41,172 nucleotides of DNA, from assembly GCA_024687205.1 (NCBI GenBank), contig JAILES010000050.1, positions 1 through 41,172 of the forward strand, in the 5' to 3' direction. Both the position numbers and the translations under genes were made by a program. How positions within the stretch are numbered: position 1 is the first letter of the stretch; every line of letters starts with the position of its first letter. This document shows positions 32,498 to 39,855 of the stretch, one piece after another. Source of the stretch: Lachnospiraceae bacterium. Its GTDB lineage: Bacteria; Bacillota; Clostridia; Lachnospirales; Lachnospiraceae. Under the pieces are notes generated by a model. The model had not been told where the DNA came from. It made no database searches and worked only from the letters and a program-made list of their open reading frames with translations.

Positions 32498-34654
32498 TTA
32501 TATTTCCTCCAGCCCCAAGCTCTTCAAATACTCATATGTCCCATCATAGTATTCCGGTAACCTTGTACTATCCTCATAGAAACCGCTGGCTGTCTTGTTG
32601 CCGTTGCCTTCAGGTACACAGATGATCATTCCTGCTCTGGCTCTGGTAAGTAAGACACGGTATGCGTTGAGCATGTATTTAATCTGTTCCTGTCTGCTCT
32701 CACTGGTAGGAGTAAGCTCACTCCATTTTGTATTACCGCTAAACCTGTAGAATTCCCACTTCCCATTATTGTAGCGCATATCAGCGTCCCATAACAGACA
32801 GGTATAATCGAGTTCCAGTCCCTGCACCTGGATTTCAGTTGCTGCATCTTCCAGATAATTAGATGCTCTCGTATCCGTCTTATCCTCCAGGAACCAGTGT
32901 ACCGCATTCTCGTCGCCTGACTGTAATACATGTATGCCTAATGGTTTATACCTGGCTGATTCCTTGGTAATAAGTACTCCGGTCCTTTCTGTTCCTCTCA
33001 CCTTTGTATGCAGCCACCTTCTGGCTTTCTCCATATCTCTGGTCAGTAGTATGTGGTAATTCTCTCTGATCTCTGAATATATTGATGCCGCATTACCATC
33101 TATCGACAGTAACGAATGAACAAATGCCGACAATTTCTCAGCTCTATATGAACGTAAGGAAACACCAAGATGCAGACTTTCTGAATAAGTCACGTTCTTA
33201 TTATCCGCCAGCAACTCGTTGACTTTTCCTTCTGCATATTCTGCCTCAGTTAATTGTGGTGATATATATATCTTCCAATGAGTGAATATCTCATTAAGCG
33301 ATTTGATCCATTCCGAAATTCCGGCTTCTCCGGTATTTATCTCCTGACCGCCTCCGACCAGGCATACTATAGTCGCCCAGTCCTCACGCTGATCAAGTGA
33401 CCATATCAGGAAGGAAGCTTCCGACATCGGGAAATTCGGCACCTTCAGTTTATTACCGTAGGTTCCACCTCTTTTCAGGTAATCAGCCAGCCTCTTATGG
33501 GTCCAGGATCTCTGTGCCTCGTCAAAGATCGCAACATGCTCCACCTCACCGTATCCATCATCCTTCATTCTTACTGCCTTTTCAGGATCTATCTCAAGAA
33601 TCCCATTTTCGACAGGATTCTTGATTTTATTCAGCATGTTATCACGATAACGGTGAATGATCTGTATAAACTTTCCTACTTCACGCCTGGAGTCGCTAAG
33701 CTTCTTTGTTTCGCCTCTCTCCCTGCATTTCGCATAATTATCCTTGGCAAGCGCTTCATTGAGTACGGCCACCAGAGGCCCATTACCGGATAAGTATACT
33801 GCACCTTCATCCTCTACAGGTTTGTCAGATCCCTGATAAGTCTGCTTTACCGCTATATCCAAGCCAACCAGCGTCTTACCTGCTCCTGGAACACCTGTCA
33901 CAAAGCAGATACTTTTCTCACCATTCTCTTTGCTCTTATGGATCACATCCAGAATATAGGCAATAGTTCTGTCCGTAGTGACTTTATCAGCCTCATGTCT
34001 TGTTATATCTTCTACAGAATGATTCTCATAAAGCGTCTTCGCCGCTTCTATAATTGTAGGTGTCGGAGCATATGGACTTATGATCCAATTATTATCAACA
34101 TGTCCTTCATCAGGAAAATGCAGTAACACTTCCCTTATCAGGTCAGTGATACCGTCTTCACCACATAATAAGGGATTTACAACCCTGTCGTCATATATTG
34201 ATGATTGAATCAATTTAGAAGTCTTATTATATTTTGTTGCTATAAGAATCGGAACGATTACTCTATCATAGCTATACTTATGAAAATTCTTTAGATCCAG
34301 TGCATAATCCAATACTTGATCAACATCGCCCTCAAGAATCTTGGTTTCTCCCACCTTGAATTCCAGGCAGAATACTATTCCATTCAACAGTAGTACTACA
34401 TCTATTCTCTTCCCCAATCGAGGAATATCATATTCAAAGATAATACAACCGTCAGATTCTATCCATGGCATCAATGCTTTCTGTAATATTGTTATTTCAC
34501 CAATCCATGCATCTCTCGTGGTAGTGAGCGCATCTCCATGATAATTATCGCATAGCGTTCCAAAAACAGCCTTCTCATCTGTTTCAAGAAACGATCTTAT
34601 ATCGTTGCTATACAAACATCTTGAACTCTTACCCATATCACACTGCATCCTCAT
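32498..34654 (-). CDS. PD-(D/E)XK nuclease / SF1-like helicase (DUF2075 type)
   Basis: This 718-residue protein has an N-terminal nuclease-like domain with FEYDIPRLGKRIDVVLLL (Glu74, Asp85) and CLEFKVGET (Glu98-x-Lys100), a PD-(D/E)XK arrangement. The ATPase has Walker A GVPGAGKT (254-261), Walker B AIFDEAQRSW (Asp378-Glu379), CLVGGGQEI (motif III-like) and a C-terminal DAYRVLLTRARAG-type motif (LNAYRVLLTRARAGM). This is the DUF2075 group, related to Schlafen-like and restriction-associated helicases. It probably degrades or remodels foreign DNA (inference). Start could be the ATG at 34654 or an ATG six codons later. Confidence 0.85.
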   Translation of the reverse strand: MRMQCDMGKSSRCLYSNDIRSFLETDEKAVFGTLCDNYHGDALTTTRDAWIGEITILQKALMPWIESDGCIIFEYDIPRLGKRIDVVLLLNGIVFCLEFKVGETKILEGDVDQVLDYALDLKNFHKYSYDRVIVPILIATKYNKTSKLIQSSIYDDRVVNPLLCGEDGITDLIREVLLHFPDEGHVDNNWIISPYAPTPTIIEAAKTLYENHSVEDITRHEADKVTTDRTIAYILDVIHKSKENGEKSICFVTGVPGAGKTLVGLDIAVKQTYQGSDKPVEDEGAVYLSGNGPLVAVLNEALAKDNYAKCRERGETKKLSDSRREVGKFIQIIHRYRDNMLNKIKNPVENGILEIDPEKAVRMKDDGYGEVEHVAIFDEAQRSWTHKRLADYLKRGGTYGNKLKVPNFPMSEASFLIWSLDQREDWATIVCLVGGGQEINTGEAGISEWIKSLNEIFTHWKIYISPQLTEAEYAEGKVNELLADNKNVTYSESLHLGVSLRSYRAEKLSAFVHSLLSIDGNAASIYSEIRENYHILLTRDMEKARRWLHTKVRGTERTGVLITKESARYKPLGIHVLQSGDENAVHWFLEDKTDTRASNYLEDAATEIQVQGLELDYTCLLWDADMRYNNGKWEFYRFSGNTKWSELTPTSESRQEQIKYMLNAYRVLLTRARAGMIICVPEGNGNKTASGFYEDSTRLPEYYDGTYEYLKSLGLEEI

Positions 34655-34723
34655 ATATCCACTGTTTAAAACCGTTATTCATTGCTGCCCTATAAACAGG
34701 ATATATAATGTTTTCCAAGCGGC

Positions 34724-35032
34724 TTATAAATCCTCAATCTTTTTCACGCTGTCCCGCATTGCCGCGTTAGCCTCATCATCCCAGACCATCCTCTCGGGAC
34801 CGAGCGTGCCATACATCGTATTCTCGAAGGAATACGTCATCTTTGCGGTTCTGATCAGCCTTTCATTCTCAACATCATCTCCAAATGAGCCGAGCCGTTC
34901 GTATATTTCCTTTGTTATCTCATAGTCATACTGTTCCCGGCCTTCACGGCTTGTATATATTATTTCCGCGAAATACCTGTCTTTATCAGGATCATAATAT
35001 GCTGTCCAGTTGTTACCCTCTTTTTTCTCCAT
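34724..35032 (-). CDS. small hypothetical protein
   Basis: This 102-residue acidic protein starts with AAGGGGGAG upstream. It begins KEGNNWTAYYDPDKDRYFAEI and has no membrane helix or recognised motif. It is third in a run of small minus-strand genes with almost identical ribosome sites, 16 nt after the previous one. Confidence 0.6.
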   Translation of the reverse strand: MEKKEGNNWTAYYDPDKDRYFAEIIYTSREGREQYDYEITKEIYERLGSFGDDVENERLIRTAKMTYSFENTMYGTLGPERMVWDDEANAAMRDSVKKIEDL

Positions 35033-35048
35033 CTCTTGCTCCCCCTTA

Positions 35049-35348
35049 TCATTCTCCGACTTTCAACGGGATGTTCCATCCCTCCGCCAGCACCTTGTGC
35101 CCTTCAACATATTTATTCCTGAATACTTCTGCAGTATCCCTGTCGGCAACTATCTCCTGCGGATATTCTGCTTCGATCCGGTCAAATTCTGCCTGACTTA
35201 TCTCCGCATATGTTATGAAATCATCATTCCTGTTAGGATACCCGTGCCATGCATAATACAGCCTGCCCCCGGGCACTGTCCTGTATCCGTATCCGAATCT
35301 CACCTGGTTGGATATCACCCTCGAGAATCTGTCATCATTATGATCCAT
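35049..35348 (-). CDS. small hypothetical protein
   Basis: This 99-residue protein starts after AAGGGGG. It has a Gly/Tyr-rich N-terminal part (RFGYGYRTVPGGRLYYAWHG) and a helical acidic C-terminal half. No family recognised. It lies between the MNT nucleotidyltransferase and the 102-residue protein and is probably co-transcribed. Confidence 0.6.
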   Translation of the reverse strand: MDHNDDRFSRVISNQVRFGYGYRTVPGGRLYYAWHGYPNRNDDFITYAEISQAEFDRIEAEYPQEIVADRDTAEVFRNKYVEGHKVLAEGWNIPLKVGE

Positions 35349-35378
35349 ATCGTTCCCCCTTTTTCATCCTTTCTATCT

Positions 35379-35672
35379 TCATTCTTCATATAAAAGAATC
35401 CCCTCCGCTTCTATGGATTTCAAAAAATCCTTATCCCTAATTCCGGAAGTGACCACATCAACATGACAACCCAGATTCTTTTCCAGTTCATCAACAAACA
35501 TTAAATATCTGATAAGACCCTTTAGTTTCCCTTTATCTATATAAATGTCAACATCACTGTTATCGTTTGCTTCCCCTCGAGCATACGAACCAAATAAGCA
35601 CATTTTCTTGATTCCGTATTGCTGTGCAACCGGAACTGTTTTTTCTTTTATCTCATTAAGGGTGTAGCACAT
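35379..35672 (-). CDS. MNT-type minimal nucleotidyltransferase
   Basis: This 97-residue protein has the Pol beta-type signature GSYARGEANDNSDVDIYI: Gly28-Ser29, then Asp40-x-Asp42. This is the minimal nucleotidyltransferase of MNT/HEPN toxin-antitoxin modules, in which the enzyme modifies (AMPylates) and neutralises a HEPN toxin. No neighbouring gene shows the HEPN RxxxxxH pattern. It may be an orphan or work with an unrelated partner. Confidence 0.85.
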   Translation of the reverse strand: MCYTLNEIKEKTVPVAQQYGIKKMCLFGSYARGEANDNSDVDIYIDKGKLKGLIRYLMFVDELEKNLGCHVDVVTSGIRDKDFLKSIEAEGILLYEE

Positions 35673-35727
35673 ATCTTCCTTTCTCGCTTTGTAAACACGC
35701 CATAATGCTTATAGGATTCCGTCAATT

Positions 35728-35733
35728 ATTATA
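35728..35733 (-). promoter_or_regulatory. possible -10 of the MNT gene group, with flanking dyad
   Basis: TATAAT on the minus strand, 56 nt before the MNT start. Just upstream is an inverted repeat AACACT...AGTGTT with an 11-base spacer (about 35732-35754). The -35 is poor. Confidence 0.35.
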
Positions 35734-35785
35734 ACACTTTTTTGCTTACAGTGTTCCGTCAGTGTCTTTACACATTCCACTTTTC

Positions 35786-36351
35786 TCAATAACCCCCGAT
35801 AATCTTGTCTACCGTAATATACAGATCATCCAACGCTTCGCGGAGATACTCCTTTTCAGCCGGCAAGGTTATCCTGTCTGCTTCCCAAAATGAGACCTGC
35901 TTTACAGTTTTACCCTCACTGTACACCCGTATTACCTGAAATACACCGTCAATACATGCTCCTCTGCGTTCTAAAGAACAATCATCCTGAATACTGTTAA
36001 TAATGTCTGTGATCAATCTGCCGAAATCATCGTCCAGTCTGCGCATTCCCGTAATGATTTTCCCTATATACGCCGCATGATTATCAGCTTTTTTCGCCGC
36101 CTTAAATGTGTACATTTTTATGGGTTCAGAGAAATGCCATGTATGGATCTGAGGTTTCGCATATACCATTTTCAGTATCCCTTCATCCTCATATATCACA
36201 ACATAGTAAGTCTGATAATTATGAGACGGTATGGCATATAATTCACACAATATACCAGCTTCATACCCCTGATTTCTTTTTTAGCAATCTCCACATCTTC
36301 CAGAAATATGAAATTCCAACTATCATCGATGTATTCGTAACCATCCATCAT
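35786..36351 (-). CDS. hypothetical protein interrupted by a -1 frameshift at an A6 run
   Basis: Two overlapping frames form one gene. The first starts at ATG 36351 (AGGAGG 9 nt upstream; MMDGYEYIDDSWNF), and the second ends at 35786. The A6 run at 36277-36282 (minus-strand GCT AAA AAA G) allows a -1 shift that joins the frames as ...DVEIAKK-RNQGYEAGILCEL... The joined length is 189 codons including stop, exactly in frame. Without the shift the first frame ends after about 51 residues and the second has only a TTG start with no ribosome site. It is either a sequencing/assembly error, a recent mutation or programmed slippage. No family is recognised. Confidence 0.6.
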
Positions 36352-36364
36352 GATCTCTGTCCTC

Positions 36365-36595
36365 CTACCCGAACGGATCCTTTGTCCCATTCAGCTCTGC
36401 CCATCTTGCTGTGAGCAGCATAGCATACTCTTCATCCGGCAACCCGTAACATCCAAGTGCTACACCATCATTCATCTCTATCAGAAGCGTTCTTCCATCA
36501 TCAGTAACGCCAAAATCCAGTGAACACCCTGCCGGAATGGCTTTATAATCCTTTACAGCCATCATAAAACTTATATTCAAGAATATCTGCTTCAC
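36365..36595 (-). pseudogene. C-terminal remnant of an ATP-grasp (DUF4343-like) protein
   Basis: The 76-codon frame carries AVKDYKAIPAGCSLDFGVTDDGR, LLIEMNDGVALGCYGL and LLTARWAELNG, which correspond to the last ~65 residues of DUF4343-type ATP-grasp proteins including the metal-binding Glu-x-Asn-Asp segment. The N-terminal lobe and ATP-binding part are absent. It overlaps the end of the preceding gene by 53 bp and has no good ribosome site. I read it as a deletion relic. Confidence 0.6.
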
Positions 36596-36818
36596 ATGGT
36601 TTCAGTGGTATAGTCTTATCATATACAAATACCCCATGATAATGTCCCGGACTAAAACAAGCCTCTTTGACAATGTCCATTCCGGTCGCCTCAATAATCC
36701 CGTATGGTGTTGATACCTTTTTAACCATCATTCCACACTTCAGATCATCCCCGGTAAAAATAGCCACTTTCATTCCATTCTCTTTAAGATCAAATACATC
36801 AATAATCCTTATCTTCAT
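36543..36818 (-). CDS. small hypothetical protein
   Basis: This 91-residue protein starts after GTGGAG. It begins KIRIIDVFDLKENGMKVAIF and then GDDLKCGMMVKK, faintly like the beta-barrel domain of translation GTPases (VFDIKGRG... VKVGDxV), but the match is too weak to name. Its 3' end overlaps the ATP-grasp remnant. Confidence 0.6.
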   Translation of the reverse strand: MKIRIIDVFDLKENGMKVAIFTGDDLKCGMMVKKVSTPYGIIEATGMDIVKEACFSPGHYHGVFVYDKTIPLKPCEADILEYKFYDGCKGL

Positions 36819-36931
36819 ATCTTTATTGGCTCCACATTTTGTTCAACAATTGGCTCTTTTTTCCATTCTTTATACCTTTCATTTAACACGTTTAAAATCC
36901 CTTGGCGGGAACAGATAATCCTCATCCAACG

Positions 36932-37552
36932 CTACTTAACCTTCCATTCAGCATGCACTTCAACTGACATAGTTTTGATTTTTCCGGCCAGGTCATCCGT
37001 GAGCGCATAATTGCTGCATCCTACCAAACCGCCTTCGCATTCGCATACCATAAAATCCGTATACCTTCCACCCTGTTCCTCAGCCTTCTTCAAGCCTTCT
37101 ATTTCCATACCAAGGCTTTCTGCCAGAGTATCAGCCTGAGCTTTAGCCTCAAGTAATGCTTCCTTCACTACCAATGCATGCAGTTCATTCACTTTTGAGT
37201 ATTCATAATCGACATGGATGTTATGGCGGTATCGCCCTTCATTTAAGTGTTGCCGTATCAGGTTTACCAGTTTCATATCATAAGCAGTCTGTATGCTGAT
37301 AGTTCTGTTAGCACTATTCGATGCATCGGATGAATAGCGTCCTTCTTCGACATTATCCTCATCAATATGAATATCTTTTATCTCAAGCTTGCTGAAATCA
37401 AGCATCTCTCCGATAAACTTCTCACAACTGTCCATTACAGCTTTTGATATTACCGTCGGATCTGCCCCGTTCTCCTGAAATGTGATGGTAACAGCCATCA
37501 TGTCACATTCATATTTACGTTCCGCCTTGCCTTTAGTTTCGATTGTTCCCAT
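36932..37552 (-). CDS. SIMPL (DUF541) domain protein
   Basis: This 206-residue protein starts after AAGGAGGG. SIMPL/DUF541 features are GTIETKGKAERKYECDMMAVTITF at the N-terminus (the usual opening strand), ISIQTAYDMKLVNLI and the helix KEALLEAKAQADTLAESLGMEI. Family members include Brucella BP26/OMP28 and E. coli YggE, linked to oxidative stress. No signal peptide is seen here, unlike most members, so it is cytoplasmic. Fourth gene of the TPR/J/HIRAN operon, 12 nt after HIRAN. Confidence 0.87.
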   Translation of the reverse strand: MGTIETKGKAERKYECDMMAVTITFQENGADPTVISKAVMDSCEKFIGEMLDFSKLEIKDIHIDEDNVEEGRYSSDASNSANRTISIQTAYDMKLVNLIRQHLNEGRYRHNIHVDYEYSKVNELHALVVKEALLEAKAQADTLAESLGMEIEGLKKAEEQGGRYTDFMVCECEGGLVGCSNYALTDDLAGKIKTMSVEVHAEWKVK

Positions 37553-37564
37553 ATTTTTCCCTCC

Positions 37565-37957
37565 TTAAAAATCTACTAAATATATCCCTATCCTTATCAT
37601 GTGAAAACTTCCCTTCATCTCGATATCCGTTACCTTCGCCTTCAGCAGCTTGCCTGCATCCATCAGGCGTGCAAAGACCACGTTATCCTTCTCCGGGATA
37701 TAGCCTAGCTTCATGCCCGCATCGTTCAGCACCAGGATCGCCATATCGTCGAATTTGTTGTCTTCGCGCTTCAGGTTCAGCATATCACCGACCTTCACGG
37801 CATCAAGCACCTCCGGTTCCTTCAGATGGGAAGTGCCGGCGATATAAGAATCGAAGAGGTGGATCTCCCTGATCAGCGGCTTCAGCACGTCGCCGATCTC
37901 GTGGCTGTCCACCAGCGCTACCACGCCGCTCCCGGCCTTGATCAGTTCATCTGCCAT
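37565..37957 (-). CDS. HIRAN-domain protein
   Basis: This 130-residue protein has the HIRAN pattern: YIAGTSHLKEPEVLDAVKVGDMLNLKREDNKFDD (Gly-Thr ... Arg-Glu-Asp-Asn ... Asp), AILVLNDAGMKLGYIPEKDNVVFARLMDAGK. HIRAN domains bind single-stranded DNA ends, and occur in HLTF/Rad5 and many bacterial stand-alone proteins. Its start overlaps the J-domain gene stop by 16 nt, so translation is probably coupled. Confidence 0.85.
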   Translation of the reverse strand: MADELIKAGSGVVALVDSHEIGDVLKPLIREIHLFDSYIAGTSHLKEPEVLDAVKVGDMLNLKREDNKFDDMAILVLNDAGMKLGYIPEKDNVVFARLMDAGKLLKAKVTDIEMKGSFHMIRIGIYLVDF

Positions 37958-38724
37958 GCGATCACACCTCCGTTCCCCATTATTGCTGCCAGCATCTCCT
38001 CCAGCTGCCCGTCATATTCCTCGTAGGACTGCAGCTCCTCCTCAAGGCTTTCCTTCTTCTCCTCCACGGCTTCCTCATCCTCCAGCAGATACTTGTACTG
38101 GTAGGGATCCGTCTCCCTGATCTCGAGTATCTCTTCCTTCAGGGCGCTGATCTTCTCTTCGATATCGGGGATCACGATGTTTTCCACGATAATGCCCAGC
38201 TCGTCCAGAGCCTTATTTACCAGCATCTCGCACTGTATCAGCGTCTCAAGATCGTTGCAGGAATAGGCCGCATTCGTTCTGTTCCAAAGCTCCGCCAGCA
38301 GCGGCTCCTCCTGCGTGACCGGGAAGATATCCGGATGTATCTTCTTCGCTATCCTGTGATAAATCTTCTTGATCCTCAGCAGCTCCGCCTGAGTCACTTC
38401 GCCGACATCCTTCGCCCGCTCCCTCTCCTCGATCATTTCCTTCAGCTTCTGCTGATAAGCTTTCATTTCTTTCGCCAGATAAGCCTGCAGCGCCGTCTGA
38501 TCGATGGCCTCGCCCCTGTTGATGGCCGCCTGGCAGTAAGCGATCATCTTTTTCTTGCGGATGCACTCGATCTTCTTCTTAAACACTTCCAGGATCAGTT
38601 CCCCAAAGACGCGGATATATTCCTGACTCAGCTGGAAAGCCTCTTTTTTCAGCTTATCCCGTTCTTTTACCAGTTCCACATATTTATCCTGCTTGACGCT
38701 TCCTGTCCATATCAGCTCGTTCAT
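37942..38724 (-). CDS. J-domain-like coiled-coil protein
   Basis: This 260-residue protein is rich in Lys/Glu helices. Residues about 112-185 match a J-domain: LLRIKKIYHRIAKKIHPDIFP with the HPD triad at 130-132, followed by LLAELWNRTNAAYSCNDLETLIQ. This suggests contact with an Hsp70 partner. The flanking segments (20-105 and 190-255) are predicted coiled coil. It lies 37 nt after the Sel1/TPR gene and overlaps HIRAN. Confidence 0.8.
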   Translation of the reverse strand: MNELIWTGSVKQDKYVELVKERDKLKKEAFQLSQEYIRVFGELILEVFKKKIECIRKKKMIAYCQAAINRGEAIDQTALQAYLAKEMKAYQQKLKEMIEERERAKDVGEVTQAELLRIKKIYHRIAKKIHPDIFPVTQEEPLLAELWNRTNAAYSCNDLETLIQCEMLVNKALDELGIIVENIVIPDIEEKISALKEEILEIRETDPYQYKYLLEDEEAVEEKKESLEEELQSYEEYDGQLEEMLAAIMGNGGVIAWQMN

Positions 38725-38761
38725 CTCAACACTCCTCCTCTTCGTTCCGTATACAGTCTCA

Positions 38762-39667
38762 CTAAGCTCGCAAGCTCGCTAAGTTCGACTTGCACCCCCA
38801 TCCGTAGAATTTATCATAGATCTCCGTTGCCAGCTTATCTCCGACCTTTGCCTTGGCAAAGAATTCGTCCCGGTCCCTGTACCACTTGCCGTCAAAATGT
38901 ATCGCGCACATGCCGTCCTCTTCTCTGGTCTCGATCATATACTGTGCATCCTCATAGTCAAACTTGATCAGGCAGGCTTCCTTCAGCAGATGATACAGGT
39001 CGAAAAAATCGAAATACTCATAATCAAACTCGACCATTTCGTACAGATCGTCGATCAGCCCTCTCATGATGTTCAGATTGCCGAAGAAGGGATTGCAGGA
39101 AATGCGTCTTGCCAGGAAGTCTTTTGCGATTATCAGCAGTTCCACAGCAGCTTCGATATTCCCCTGCTTCCTGCGGATCTCCGCAAGCCTTACGGATATC
39201 TCGGGAAACGGATCGCCGAGACTCCTGAATGTTGTCACTTTGTTGTCATACAGGTCCTCGATGATCTCCACGTATCTCTGATAGTCCTTCTCCACGTAGT
39301 AGCCGTTCTTATACATGTCTGCTACCTTATATGTTGCCACCGGATTCCCCGTATCCATCAAACGTGAGAAATACTCATACGCTTTCTTATAATCCTTCTC
39401 GCCGGTACGGCCGTAATACCAGATATATCCCAGGCACTCATAGGCTTCGTCATAGTCATATGAACGCGCCATCTCATAATACTTGAGCGCCAGATCGAAG
39501 TGCCTCTGCTCATAATAATATCCGCCCAGCCACATCATGTCCCTGGGATCCTTCTCCTCCTCGATCAGAAAACGCATCGCCTCGATATACAGAAACTCCT
39601 CTTCCTCCGTATTCGTTGCCCTGCTCTCAAACCCGTTGGCATATTCCCTCGCTTCCTTTACCGTCAT
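38762..39667 (-). CDS. Sel1/TPR-repeat protein
   Basis: This 301-residue protein starts at MTVKEAREYANG with AAGGAGG 6 nt upstream; a longer open frame reaching 39808 has no ribosome site. Repeats of Sel1 type are seen at about 35-145: MMWLGGYYYEQRHFDLALKYYEMARSYD, AYECLGYIWYYG...DYKKAYEYFSRLMDTGN and PVATYKVADMYKNGYYVEKDYQR. These form a helical solenoid for protein-protein contact. First gene of the operon with the J-domain, HIRAN and SIMPL genes. Confidence 0.82.
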   Translation of the reverse strand: MTVKEAREYANGFESRATNTEEEEFLYIEAMRFLIEEEKDPRDMMWLGGYYYEQRHFDLALKYYEMARSYDYDEAYECLGYIWYYGRTGEKDYKKAYEYFSRLMDTGNPVATYKVADMYKNGYYVEKDYQRYVEIIEDLYDNKVTTFRSLGDPFPEISVRLAEIRRKQGNIEAAVELLIIAKDFLARRISCNPFFGNLNIMRGLIDDLYEMVEFDYEYFDFFDLYHLLKEACLIKFDYEDAQYMIETREEDGMCAIHFDGKWYRDRDEFFAKAKVGDKLATEIYDKFYGWGCKSNLASLRA

Positions 39668-39714
39668 CGCAGCCTCCTTTCCGCAGCCTCCGCGCCCTCT
39701 CTGTGCCGGCTTCT

Positions 39715-39743
39715 GATATAATTTTAACAATTTGAAAGTACAA
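39715..39743 (-). promoter_or_regulatory. promoter of the TPR / J / HIRAN / SIMPL operon
   Basis: Minus-strand TTGTAC and TATATC separated by 17 bp, about 48 nt upstream of the TPR start. It is divergent from the AAA_14 promoter. Confidence 0.5.
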
Positions 39744-39775
39744 TAAAAACGCCTCGTTATCGAACGGGCGTTCTG

Positions 39776-39804
39776 TTGCATCATTATGAGGAAAGGGCTA
39801 TAAT
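39776..39804 (+). promoter_or_regulatory. promoter of the AAA_14 gene
   Basis: TTGCAT (39776-39781) and TATAAT (39799-39804) separated by 17 bp, 51 bp before the ATG. Confidence 0.75.
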
Positions 39805-39816
39805 ACATTTAACATA

Positions 39817-39834
39817 TTTGCCGCCAGCGGCAAA
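39817..39834 (+). promoter_or_regulatory. 18-bp palindrome in the AAA_14 leader
   Basis: TTTGCCGC-CA-GCGGCAAA is a perfect dyad located between the -10 box and the ribosome binding site (GGAGG). It could be an operator or a small RNA hairpin in the leader. Confidence 0.6.
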
Positions 39835-39855
39835 AATATTAAACGGAGGTTGCGG

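Noticed and set aside
35786..36250. TTG start at 36250 as an independent gene
   Set aside because: No ribosome site there, while the upstream frame has AGGAGG and ATG and joins through the A6 run.
38762..38800. Repeated AAGCTCGC words at the end of the TPR gene as a terminator
   Set aside because: They are direct rather than inverted repeats and no T-run follows.
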